This document shows, piece after piece, positions 1 to 7,791 of a stretch of 62,855 nucleotides of DNA (its first letter is position 1; every line of letters starts with the position of its first letter). The stretch comes from Gammaproteobacteria bacterium (GTDB lineage Bacteria > Pseudomonadota > Gammaproteobacteria > Steroidobacterales > Woeseiaceae), in the NCBI GenBank assembly GCA_029863305.1, contig JAOTVR010000011.1:1-62855 (forward strand), read 5' to 3'. The notes beneath the pieces were generated by a model. It was given only the letters and a program-made list of their open reading frames with translations, was not told the DNA's origin and did no database searches. The translations under genes were made by a program, and so were the position numbers.

Positions 1-105
1 GCTTTGGGTCACAAGCCGTCATATTACCGCAGATTCTTGGAGCGGCTGCTATACGATGTCAAGCAGCCCCTCAGTCAGCTTCCTGGCGACCGACTCAGTT
101 CGGCC
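1..105. repeat. Dispersed direct repeat, copy A
   Basis: This 105-bp block aligns without gaps to 1054-1158. By hand count 85 of 105 positions match (about 81%). It begins exactly at the window edge, so the true unit may extend further left. The two copies flank the rhodanese gene in the same orientation. The end of this copy continues into the palindromic string ggccaatagcggcc (102-115), whose inverse complement recurs at 2603-2617. I see no coding capacity in it. Confidence 0.75.
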
Positions 106-127
106 AATAGCGGCCGATTGTGAACAA

Positions 128-943
128 TTACTCGGTCAACCCTCTAATTTCCTCAAATGTACCAGCGAAATACGCGACGTTATGGAATGCCTCGCGAGCG
201 AGCGCTTCGGCTACCTCACTTGCCTGACCGCCATCCCGCCCGAATACAACGATACGAGTATTGTGATCTTCCATTGGAAGTCGCCCATCATTCTTTGCAG
301 CAAAAACCTCCCCGACGTCCTTTCCTGGAAGTACCCCGCTTCGAGGCAAGTTTCTCGCACCGGGTATGCTGCCCCCACGAAATTCCGAAGAGTCCCGAAC
401 ATCGATCCAGACGGCAGTCTGATCGTTTGCAAAAACATATCGCACGCCATCCGGTTCAATCACCATAACTCCAACCAATGCGCGCCAGACCGGAGCACCA
501 AGTTGGTATCGACGAACATCTGTGTATCCTTCTTCCAGTAGCGCCACAGCGACGCGCTTGCTCTTACCACAATATGGACCGTTGCAGTACAACACTAGCG
601 GCTGGGATTTATCCCCATCTACGAGTCTTCCCACTTCTGCCACATCTGATGTGTAGAGCGCCATCGGTATGCCCGGTTGAGGCGCCACATTGATGGCCGA
701 GGGAATATGGCTGATTGACCACTCTCGGTGGGGGCGAGTGTCCAGCACTAGCGCACTCCGATCTTGTAGGATTTGCTCCAATTCCTCCGTGGAGATTTCC
801 GCCACGCCCGAACCGGGTTTAGCAGACACCGCTTGACCGATAAGCTGAACAGAATCTTGCTCATCCGCTGTGCGGTCATTGGAGATTGAGCACGTCACCA
901 ATGCACAGACGCAAACTAGTGCCGACATTCTTGAGAGACGCAT
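128..943 (-). CDS. Exported tandem-rhodanese protein
   Basis: 271 aa. The N-terminus (residues 1-20) is a hydrophobic export signal with a Cys at 18, but LVTC is a poor lipobox, so lipoprotein status is uncertain. Two rhodanese-like domains follow (about 48-155 and 165-270). The first has the DTR and LYCNGPYCGKS segments, with candidate catalytic Cys120 and a second Cys125. The second domain has GRDGGQ where the active-site loop should be and no Cys, so it is probably catalytically dead. Such proteins move sulfane sulfur or act as redox or binding modules in the periplasm. No partner gene is adjacent. The ATG at 943 is preceded by GGGGAAA. The gene lies between direct repeats, which suggests it sits in a mobile or rearranged segment. 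Confidence 0.8.
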   Translation of the reverse strand: MRLSRMSALVCVCALVTCSISNDRTADEQDSVQLIGQAVSAKPGSGVAEISTEELEQILQDRSALVLDTRPHREWSISHIPSAINVAPQPGIPMALYTSDVAEVGRLVDGDKSQPLVLYCNGPYCGKSKRVAVALLEEGYTDVRRYQLGAPVWRALVGVMVIEPDGVRYVFANDQTAVWIDVRDSSEFRGGSIPGARNLPRSGVLPGKDVGEVFAAKNDGRLPMEDHNTRIVVFGRDGGQASEVAEALAREAFHNVAYFAGTFEEIRGLTE

Positions 944-1047
944 GGCATTTCCCCATAGCGAGTATTCTTGAATGTTTTAAGTATAGTCCTCGTTCGGTAC
1001 CCGCGCGGTTGATAACGAGCGTGACCGAAATTACCTACACGAGATCG

Positions 1048-1075
1048 ATGTCGGCTTTGGGTCACAAGCCGACAT
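1048..1075. repeat. REP-like perfect hairpin at the head of repeat copy B
   Basis: atgtcggctt (1048-1057) and aagccgacat (1066-1075) form a perfect 10-bp stem around an 8-nt loop. The same hairpin head begins copy A at position 1, where it is partly cut off by the window edge. There is no T-run behind it, so I do not call it a terminator. Confidence 0.6.
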
Positions 1076-1158
1076 TTTACCTCAGTTTGCTCGAGCGGCG
1101 GCTATGCGACGCTTAGCAGTCGTTCGTTCAGCTTCCTCGCGACCGTCTCAGTTCGGCC
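1054..1158. repeat. Dispersed direct repeat, copy B
   Basis: Same orientation and length as 1-105, with about 20 mismatches by hand count and no gaps. The homology stops at the start of the inverted-repeat element at about 1159, as expected if that element inserted into or next to this copy. Confidence 0.75.
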
Positions 1159-1382
1159 TATTGTGTTGAAAAACTCCGTTTTCAGAATTCCACGTTTTTC
1201 ATTTGCGATTTGCCGCTGATTTCGTATCGTAGATACGAGGACGTAGTGCTATTCCCATGAAAATCCCTCCTGGCGCAGCTCAGAGCGGCTAACCGACGCT
1301 ATCGATTGCGCGCAGGATCAAACAAAATTCGTCGCGGATTCCTGGGGCGCTCGCAAAACGGAGTTTTTCAACAGAATAGGCC
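1155..1382. mobile_element. 228-bp inverted-repeat element, MITE-like
   Basis: The left arm 1155-1182 and the right arm 1355-1382 are inverse complements over 28 nt with a single mismatch (core gttgaaaaactccgtttt). The 172 bp between the arms shows no transposase. A TA dinucleotide sits on each side of the inner 1161-1376 unit (1159-1160 and 1377-1378), so a TA target-site duplication is possible. A non-autonomous transposon or the joined ends of a deleted insertion sequence would both explain it; I cannot name the family. Confidence 0.6.
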
Positions 1383-1562
1383 GGAACCAGCCGCCCAGGC
1401 ATTTCAGGCTATAATTTCTGCTACTGACCCATTCCGGCCGGTCGAAAAATCCGGGCTTTCACTAGTCACAGTGACTCGATGCGAGCCGTAAGTAACTCTG
1501 CAGTATGTCAAGATAAGTAAATTCCAGAATTGACAAGATTCTCATCAAGAAGGATTTCTGGT
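1383..1562. other. Gene-free leader region with possible promoter
   Basis: I see no gene between the inverted-repeat element and the riboswitch. A perfect -35-like TTGACA lies at 1530-1535 on the plus strand, but the hexamer 17 nt downstream (gatttc) is a poor -10. Transcription of the riboswitch must start in about this area, though the exact promoter is not clear. Confidence 0.3.
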
Positions 1563-1680
1563 TTCGACAAAGGCAAATCTAGCTAAAGCTAGAGACGCAA
1601 AGCCACGGGTCCTCGCTTCCTCCGAGAAGCCATGGACGACCTCCCGAGGGACCCAAGATCGCCGGGCTGCCAAACTTCAA
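1563..1680 (+). ncRNA. Cyclic-di-GMP-I (GEMM-I) riboswitch
   Basis: The conserved core is present in order. GGCAAA (1572-1577) is followed by stem tctagc/gctaga (1578-1593) closed by a TAAA tetraloop, then GACGCAAAGCC (1594-1604). Stem P2 opens with gggtcc (1607-1612) paired to ggaccc (1649-1654), followed by the 3' segment GATCGCCGGGCTGCC (1657-1671). This matches the Vibrio Vc2 aptamer layout, including the A-rich joint and the C-rich 3' strand that binds the ligand. It lies about 70 nt upstream of the start codon of the secreted protein at 1746. A hairpin between the aptamer and the ribosome binding site is a candidate expression platform. Assignment is by eye, not by covariance model. Confidence 0.85.
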
Positions 1681-1701
1681 TGGCAATACCAACAACCACT
1701 T

Positions 1702-1738
1702 GGGTAGCGCCCTGCAATAGGGCGATTACCTGGAGGAG
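1702..1738 (+). promoter_or_regulatory. Hairpin plus strong RBS, candidate riboswitch expression platform
   Basis: cgccct (1708-1713) pairs with agggcg (1719-1724), and ggta (1703-1706) with tacc (1727-1730), forming a hairpin immediately before the GGAGGAGG Shine-Dalgarno (1732-1739). There is no T-run, so if this is the switching element, control of translation initiation is more likely than termination. Confidence 0.45.
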
Positions 1739-1745
1739 GATCAAG

Positions 1746-2450
1746 ATGAGACGATTTATATTGTTGATCGTTGGGGTCGCTCTTACAGCGATTCCGTTGT
1801 CGCAGGCTCTTGCTGAACGAAGCAACAACCCTGGGATCGCGCCCATTCAATCAAGTCCGCACGGTGCATCGTACGGGGAATGGGCGGCGGAATGGTGGAA
1901 ATGGGCTGTCGGTCAGCGATTTGGCGAACATCCGTTGCTGGACTTCATTGTTCCTGCAGACTGCAGCTTGGGCCAGCAAGGTCACGTGTGGTTTCTCGGC
2001 GGCACGTTTGCAATTGTGCCCGGAATCGAGCGTGAGTGCACTGTACCCGCTGGTACAGCATTATTCTTCCCGATTGTTAACGCAGCCTATTTTGCGTTTC
2101 TGGACGATCCTCCGGAGCAAAGAACCGAGGAATATATTCGCGCACAGGTCGCCTGTTTTGATTATGAAGTATTTGCGCAAATTGATGGCGACGAAGTGAT
2201 ACAAGCCATCAATTATTTCGAACAGTCGCCGCTTTTTGAGGCCTTCTTGCCAGAGGGAAATGCATTCGGCCTTCCCTCGCAAATTCTGAGCCCAAGCGCA
2301 GACCAGGGCATCTACCTTTTCGTAAGGCCGCTGTCCGTTGGCGTACACACGGTTGAGTTCCTGGGTATCGCGACTTGCCCGTTTGGCGATGAATTTGACA
2401 CGTTCACGGACGGAGCGACTTACACAATTACGGTAGTCCCATCGAACTAG
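1746..2450 (+). CDS. Secreted protein of unknown function under c-di-GMP riboswitch control
   Basis: 234 aa from the ATG at 1746, chosen because GGAGGAGG ends 6 nt upstream; a longer in-frame reading from 1632 would run through the riboswitch. Residues 1-22 form a clean Sec signal peptide ending at ALA. The mature part has a conserved-looking opening, SYGEWAAEWWKWAVG, then GHVWFLGGTF, a CTVPAGTALFFPIVN block and a C-terminal beta-rich segment, with several Cys. I recognise this as a widespread uncharacterised exported family but know no function for it. The riboswitch implies that c-di-GMP controls its production, so a surface or biofilm role is a reasonable guess, not a demonstrated one. Confidence 0.85.
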   Translation: MRRFILLIVGVALTAIPLSQALAERSNNPGIAPIQSSPHGASYGEWAAEWWKWAVGQRFGEHPLLDFIVPADCSLGQQGHVWFLGGTFAIVPGIERECTVPAGTALFFPIVNAAYFAFLDDPPEQRTEEYIRAQVACFDYEVFAQIDGDEVIQAINYFEQSPLFEAFLPEGNAFGLPSQILSPSADQGIYLFVRPLSVGVHTVEFLGIATCPFGDEFDTFTDGATYTITVVPSN

Positions 2451-3050
2451 CATATTCGGGGCTTTTATTCATCTTTAGCATTTGCATTGACCTTCTTGCG
2501 GGGCACTATTTGAGCTGATCAGCTGATACATCGGTGCACCGCAGGAAGGTCACTCTTCGACGAGTAGCGGTATCCAGTTGCACTCGCCTGGGGAGCTTTG
2601 GTGGCCGCTATTGGCCGAGTCGCGACCTCTTTCGCAAAGCTGCGCGAGACGTTCCGACGACCGCTTGGACCGAAAGCAGACGTTGGTTGCCGATGATTCC
2701 GCTGAAACGTCGCCGACGGAGTGCAGACCCTAGTCAGTGGTATCTATGATCCTCCCGCTATCCAGGATCGGGCCGAAAGGGATGTTTCGACAGTCGGCGC
2801 CTTGATCAGTCCCCGATTGAACGATGTTTACAGGTGTCAACTTGCAGCCAGAATTGAGCCCGAGTCACCTAACTCCTTGGTGCACAAGGCGAAAGAAAGT
2901 AATGCCCATGCAGACAAAGAGAACGGACACTGGTCTATTGTTTCTAACCACTGATTGGCGAATTCCTCACCTGAAATGACTGTGACTTGGCGCTCGTAAA
3001 GTACTAATTATATTAAATGACGACAAACTTTTTCAGGGCGAGAATTGCCT
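2451..3050. other. 600-bp region without a convincing gene
   Basis: Short open frames at 2534-2749 and 2721-2954 have no ribosome binding site and low-complexity, Arg-rich or unrecognisable translations. ggccgctattggccg (2603-2617) is an exact inverse complement of bases 101-115 at the end of repeat copy A, so part of this stretch is probably a degraded relative of the same repeat in the opposite orientation. I see nothing else. Confidence 0.5.
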
Positions 3051-4349
3051 TCACTCTTTTGCACGACCTTCGGTTTGCGCTTTTTGGCAGAATGCCTCGA
3101 AATCGACTGCTCGAGTTGGCTCGCCAATGAAATAGCCTTGCGCATGGTCGCATCCAAGCTTGCGAAGTTCTTCTAACATCGCGGCACTTTCAATACCTTC
3201 GGCAACGACGCACAGCCCGAAGCTCTTCGCGATTGCAATCGAATGCTCGACGATTTTGTAATCGCCGGTATCATTGAGCATGCCCATCACGAAAGACCGG
3301 TCGATCTTGAGTTCGTCGGCCGGGATTTCCTTCAGATAGGCGAATGACGAATAGCCGGTGCCGAAATCATCGATGGAAATTCGAGAGCCGAACTCGCGAA
3401 TCTGAGACAGTATCTCATGACTGGCTTCTCGATCTTCCATCAACGCGTTCTCGGTCACTTCCAATGTCAGTGCGCTGGGCGACACTCCCCAGATGTTCGT
3501 CGCGCTCTCCAGAACATCGACGATTTCACGGCTTTGAATGATGCTCGGCGTGATATTCACAGCGACACTCAGATTTGGCAGAAGATTCTGCCAATCCGCC
3601 AATTCTCGGCAAGCACTCTGAATTGCGAACTGCGTAAGATCGACTATTTGCCCCGTCGACTCCGCGAGATCAATGAATATGTCAGGGGATATTTGCCCGA
3701 TCTCAGGTTCGTGCCAACGCATTAGCGCTTCCGCGCCAACGATCTTGCCGGTTCTCAGGCAGATCTTTGGCTGGTAGTGGAGTTGGAGATCGCCGGACTG
3801 CAGCGCATTATCCAGACGCTGCTCCAGGCTCCAATCCATAAACAGCTTCTGCGCAGCTTTCTCTTCAAAAAAACAAACCGATTCACTTCTGCAACGCCCA
3901 TCAAGAGAGGCTATCTCCGCCAGGCGCATTAGTTCCGCGGCTTCCTCGCCATGTAATGGACATAGGGCGATTCCGATTGTCGTATTCAGATTCAATTGAT
4001 CGCCGTATTTCGAACCTGTTTCCCGCGCGAGGCGCTCGATCTTCTGTGCTGCGAGGCTCACGTGTCCCTGGTTCCGCATGCCGTTCAGAAGAATTGCGAA
4101 TTTGCGATCGCCGATTCGCTCTACCGCATCATTTTTCCGTGCGATCGTGCATAGTCGCGTATAGAAATCGTCCAACAATTTCCCGGCCCGGACATGACCA
4201 ATCGATGCGCATAGCCGTTCAACACCTTGCACATGAACGATCATCACGGCCAGATCCTGCCTTTGTCGAACGGCCAACGTGATACGACGGCCTGCCCGCG
4301 CCAAGCCATCGCTCTGCAAGAATGGTAGCTGAGTCGGCGTTGCGTTCAT
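3051..4349 (-). CDS. EAL-domain c-di-GMP phosphodiesterase with degenerate GGDEF
   Basis: 432 aa from the ATG at 4349; a TTG two codons earlier is also possible. The N-terminal half (about 15-170) is a GGDEF fold whose signature reads RIGDRKFAIL, so it should not make c-di-GMP. The C-terminal EAL domain (about 185-425) looks active: EAL in GAEALMRW, VAVNIT, LEVTE, IDDFGTGYSS, LKIDRSF and AEGIE supply the metal and catalytic residues. The expected reaction is hydrolysis of c-di-GMP to pGpG in the cytoplasm. No membrane segment is visible. It starts about 9 bp after the HD-GYP gene, so the two are one operon. Confidence 0.9.
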   Translation of the reverse strand: MNATPTQLPFLQSDGLARAGRRITLAVRQRQDLAVMIVHVQGVERLCASIGHVRAGKLLDDFYTRLCTIARKNDAVERIGDRKFAILLNGMRNQGHVSLAAQKIERLARETGSKYGDQLNLNTTIGIALCPLHGEEAAELMRLAEIASLDGRCRSESVCFFEEKAAQKLFMDWSLEQRLDNALQSGDLQLHYQPKICLRTGKIVGAEALMRWHEPEIGQISPDIFIDLAESTGQIVDLTQFAIQSACRELADWQNLLPNLSVAVNITPSIIQSREIVDVLESATNIWGVSPSALTLEVTENALMEDREASHEILSQIREFGSRISIDDFGTGYSSFAYLKEIPADELKIDRSFVMGMLNDTGDYKIVEHSIAIAKSFGLCVVAEGIESAAMLEELRKLGCDHAQGYFIGEPTRAVDFEAFCQKAQTEGRAKE

Positions 4350-4358
4350 TGACAAAAC

Positions 4359-5660
4359 CTAGTTGAGGTAGAACTCGGTCGGGTCGATTCCATGCTCACC
4401 GGGTGGCAGGCCACGTTCGATCCAAAGCGAATGCTCTCCAAGTTGCGTCACGGTCTCCTCGTTGAGATCCAGCACACGAAATTCCGCGAGCATTTGCTTT
4501 TTTGAATCCATGATCAGCATCACTTCAGGTCGCAGGCGCCTGATTCGGTTTTGCTTCGTGACAATTGCTATTTCACCGGTATTCAATTCGACCAGAGTCC
4601 CTGTCGGGAACGCGCCAATTGCCTTCGTAAACTGATCGACAATCTCAGCTTGGAATTCGACGTCGGCCAGCACTCGCAATTTCCGAAGCGCATCGTAGGA
4701 TGACAGCAACTTGGCGTACGGACGCAAGGTGATCATCGCATCGTACGCATCGACGATGCCGGCAATCCGTCCAAATACCGGTATATCATTGCCTTTCAGA
4801 TGTGCCGGGTAGCCAGTGCCGTTATAGCGCTCATGGTGATGCGCTACCATGTCCAGCACCCGCGTATCCACATTGCCCGCCTTATCCAGAATGTCCAGAC
4901 CAAACTGGACGTGCCGCTGCATCAGCCTGCGTTGTCCTTCATCCAGCTTGTTGGGCTTCATCAATATTTCGTCCGGCACCTGGGTTTTTCCCACATCGAG
5001 TAGCATCGCACCGAGAGCAATTACATCGAGATCGGCCCGGCCTAATCCGATCTGGCGGCCAAGAATTGTTGCCCACACTGAGGATGCAAGAGAATGATGA
5101 TACAGATAGTCGTTTTTCGTTTGCATTCGGATCAGGCATGCGAGCGCGGCAGGGTTGCGCAGGACGCTGTCGACCATTGGTGTGACCGCTGATTCGAGCT
5201 GCCCAACCTGCAGATTCCCCGATTTCTTGAGGTTGTCCATGACACCCTGAACGGTGACGATGGCCTGCTTGTGAATACCGGAGGCCGTTTTTATTTCGTT
5301 TTTAAGGCTCGTCGTGTCATCGTAGATGACATTGGTCTGTTCGATGTCCCGGTCGGGCTCCAGCGATTTGCCACGTTTGAACAGCGAACGAATACTGAAG
5401 CGCTTTTTATCCGGTACTGTGGCGACTGTTCCATCTGGCACAGTCCCCTCGGCAGTCGTCTCGCTCCGACAGTCAGACGAAAGGCTGTCGCAACTAACGT
5501 AAACGTGCTCGCAGTAGGATTTTATTTCCTGGATTTCATCACTGTCACGAATGTAAAAACCTTGAAACAGGAACGGAGTTTCGAGCCACGGCCGGTCGAG
5601 CTGAGCAACATACATGCCGATTTCGAGCTGATCGGCCGATAGCATTTGGGTCAATTTCAC
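4359..5660 (-). CDS. HD-GYP domain protein with DUF3391 N-terminus
   Basis: 433 aa, GTG start. Residues 1-~120 resemble the DUF3391 extension typical of one HD-GYP subgroup. The HD-GYP domain follows (about 165-365): HHSLASSVWA, MLLDVGKTQVP, then HHERYNGTGYP. The usual HDIGK motif reads LDVGK, losing the metal-binding His, while the GYP loop is intact. The protein may therefore be a weak phosphodiesterase, or a c-di-GMP sensor rather than an enzyme. It is the first gene of a two-gene c-di-GMP operon with the EAL gene, 119 bp downstream of the histidine kinase gene. Confidence 0.87.
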   Translation of the reverse strand: MKLTQMLSADQLEIGMYVAQLDRPWLETPFLFQGFYIRDSDEIQEIKSYCEHVYVSCDSLSSDCRSETTAEGTVPDGTVATVPDKKRFSIRSLFKRGKSLEPDRDIEQTNVIYDDTTSLKNEIKTASGIHKQAIVTVQGVMDNLKKSGNLQVGQLESAVTPMVDSVLRNPAALACLIRMQTKNDYLYHHSLASSVWATILGRQIGLGRADLDVIALGAMLLDVGKTQVPDEILMKPNKLDEGQRRLMQRHVQFGLDILDKAGNVDTRVLDMVAHHHERYNGTGYPAHLKGNDIPVFGRIAGIVDAYDAMITLRPYAKLLSSYDALRKLRVLADVEFQAEIVDQFTKAIGAFPTGTLVELNTGEIAIVTKQNRIRRLRPEVMLIMDSKKQMLAEFRVLDLNEETVTQLGEHSLWIERGLPPGEHGIDPTEFYLN

Positions 5661-5779
5661 CTACAGACTCCGAATTACAGATCCACCTGGCAGTTATCGG
5701 CATAGATGTGTGAATATTGAGCTTCTGGACAGGGAGTCCGCCCTGGCACCGGCAATGTGCTTGTTGCGGCGGCCGTCCG

Positions 5780-7090
5780 CTAGTCTCCCGGCGGCGGCTT
5801 CCAGCGCAAGACGAACTTCGCACCGCCAAGATCTGCAGATGTTTCAATGTTCACGTTGCCGCCGTGAAGATCAATGATGCGCGCTACAATCGCAAGACCG
5901 AGCCCGTAGCCTCCCGTTTCTCGATTGCGACTATCGTCGATGCGCGTGAATGCCTTGAAGACTGTATCCCGCTCGGCTTCCGGGATGCCCTTGCCATTAT
6001 CCTCGATTGCTATCGTGTACTCGCCCTGTTCCCGGGTCGCACCGCATTTGACCTGACCATCGGCGTATCGACAGGCGTTGACCAACAGATTACTCACCGC
6101 GAGCTCCATGAGACGCGGATCCATCCATGCCCGGTCGATGGAATCGTCTTCGCTCACTCTGATCTCCGTGCCCGGCTGGCTGCACTTTTCCACGGCCTTA
6201 TGCAGCCATGCATGAACCGGCACCTTCTGCCAGTGCATGCGTAGATCAGGGTGATCGAGGCGTGCATAGTTCAGCATCGAGGAAATGAGTTCATCAACTT
6301 CCTGCACGTCAGTATTTAGCGCATCGAGTTGTCGTTGTAATTCGGGATCACTCTCGTTGCCGATTACTGCAAGGGCAAAACGGATTCGAGCCAGTGGTGT
6401 ACGCATCTCATGCGAGAGCGCGGCGATCAGTTCCTTCTGGCTTTGTATCAGCCCGCTGAGGCGAGCCGACATATCGTCAAGGTTCTTGGCCAGGCCTGCC
6501 AGCGCGGTGGCTTTGTCCGCCGTCGCCAGGGGTTCGCGATAGTCGGCCGCAAATCGCTGCGCGCCGTCGGTAATACGATTGATGTCTCTCAGCAGTGGAC
6601 GCAACCAAAGACCGACGACAATGAATATAGACAGGTAGAAGAGTGGCGGCAGCAGACGAAGCAGGATGCTTTCCCTGGGCTCGTCTATGGGTCCCAGCCG
6701 AACGATGGCGTCGATCGACGCCGCGTCACGCAGATGCGAAATATTGCCGTCTGCGTCGATCAGCGTTGATGTCTCCTGCGTTGTATTTGCATTCGCTGCA
6801 ATATCGCCTTGTCGGAATAGCTGAATGCCGACACGCAGTTCTGCCGCGAGTTCTTGTGCACGACGCTCCCGTGCGTCAGCCGGGATGCCGCTGAGGTCAC
6901 GTTCTATGAGCGCAAACGTCGCATCGAGCCAACGCTGGTCCGGCGGCGCCTGCGACGACTGCAATTGACCGAAGCTGAAATCGAGCACGAATGCGACGAT
7001 GAGCAGGCCGGCAACCAGGAACAGGTAGGAGCGGAACAACAACAGTCGATTCCGTCCGAGCAACGGACGCTTCACACCGGGTCGCCCCAT
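5780..7090 (-). CDS. Sensor histidine kinase, RstB-like
   Basis: 436 aa from the ATG at 7090, which overlaps the end of the response regulator gene by 19 nt; a GTG overlapping the regulator's stop codon is an alternative. Layout: TM1 near residues 16-36, a periplasmic sensor of about 110 residues, TM2 (PLFYLSIFIVVGLWL), a HAMP-like linker, HisKA with LSHEMRTPLARIR (phospho-His), and an HATPase domain with NLLVNACRYA, DNGKGIP and GGYGLGLAI. It autophosphorylates in response to an envelope signal and passes the phosphate to the adjacent regulator. Last gene of the mipA-DUF3019-RR-HK operon. The RstB assignment is by resemblance only. Confidence 0.9.
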   Translation of the reverse strand: MGRPGVKRPLLGRNRLLLFRSYLFLVAGLLIVAFVLDFSFGQLQSSQAPPDQRWLDATFALIERDLSGIPADARERRAQELAAELRVGIQLFRQGDIAANANTTQETSTLIDADGNISHLRDAASIDAIVRLGPIDEPRESILLRLLPPLFYLSIFIVVGLWLRPLLRDINRITDGAQRFAADYREPLATADKATALAGLAKNLDDMSARLSGLIQSQKELIAALSHEMRTPLARIRFALAVIGNESDPELQRQLDALNTDVQEVDELISSMLNYARLDHPDLRMHWQKVPVHAWLHKAVEKCSQPGTEIRVSEDDSIDRAWMDPRLMELAVSNLLVNACRYADGQVKCGATREQGEYTIAIEDNGKGIPEAERDTVFKAFTRIDDSRNRETGGYGLGLAIVARIIDLHGGNVNIETSADLGGAKFVLRWKPPPGD

Positions 7091-7791
7091 GCATCCGGCA
7101 CGAGCAGGTAGCCTTTGCCCCATACGGTTTTTATTCGGGCAGGCTCCTCGGCGCTGTCATTGAGCTTGCGGCGCAACTTGGATACTCGGCCGTCAATGGA
7201 TCGGTCCAGGCCATCGTAATCGATGCCACGAAGGTTCTGAAAAATTTCGTCACGACTCAATATCTTGCCGGCATTGCGCGCAAGCAGCCGCAACAGCTCG
7301 AACTCGTGGGTGGTGAGCTGCACGCTGACACCGTCAAGCCAGACTTCCTGAGCCGATTCGCTGATTCTCAGTCCGCCGAGCACGATATCGCCGTGCGGCG
7401 CCCGAGGTTTGTTGCTCGATGAGACGCGGCGCAGCAATGCACGAGTCCGCGCGAGCAATACCATCGGATCAACAGGCTTGGCGACATAGTCGTCCGCGCC
7501 GGCCTCAAGGCCGATCACCTGGTCGATGTCCGAATCCCGCGCGGTAAATATCAGGATCGGACCGTCAAAAATCTCTCTGAGCTCCCGGCAGATCGTCAGC
7601 CCATCGGTACCCGGCAACATGAGATCCAGCAACACGATCCGCGGATGCACGGCATGAAATCTCGATACCGCGCGATCACCGCGTGATTCAATGACCACGC
7701 TCAGACCGTTCTGACGAAAATACTCCGCCGTCAGATCGGCAAGGCGCAGGTCGTCTTCAACCAGGAGTATGTCTACTGCGTCATCACTCAA
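7072..7791 (-). CDS. OmpR-family response regulator, RstA-like
   Basis: 239 aa. The receiver domain (about 8-120) has acidic VEDD, phospho-acceptor Asp in VLLDLMLPG, Thr in FTARD and Lys in AKPVD. The C-terminal winged helix (about 140-232) has LTTHEFELLRLL and VWGKGYLL. The start is TTG, with TTGA overlapping the stop of the DUF3019 gene by 4 nt, which indicates translational coupling. It should bind DNA as a dimer when phosphorylated by the downstream kinase; the mipA operon itself is the obvious candidate target. Confidence 0.92.
   Translation of the reverse strand: MSDDAVDILLVEDDLRLADLTAEYFRQNGLSVVIESRGDRAVSRFHAVHPRIVLLDLMLPGTDGLTICRELREIFDGPILIFTARDSDIDQVIGLEAGADDYVAKPVDPMVLLARTRALLRRVSSSNKPRAPHGDIVLGGLRISESAQEVWLDGVSVQLTTHEFELLRLLARNAGKILSRDEIFQNLRGIDYDGLDRSIDGRVSKLRRKLNDSAEEPARIKTVWGKGYLLVPDAWGDPV

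Noticed and set aside
2534..2954. Two short plus-strand open frames (71 and 77 codons)
   Set aside because: No ribosome binding site, no recognisable motif, Arg-rich composition, and overlap with repeat-like DNA.
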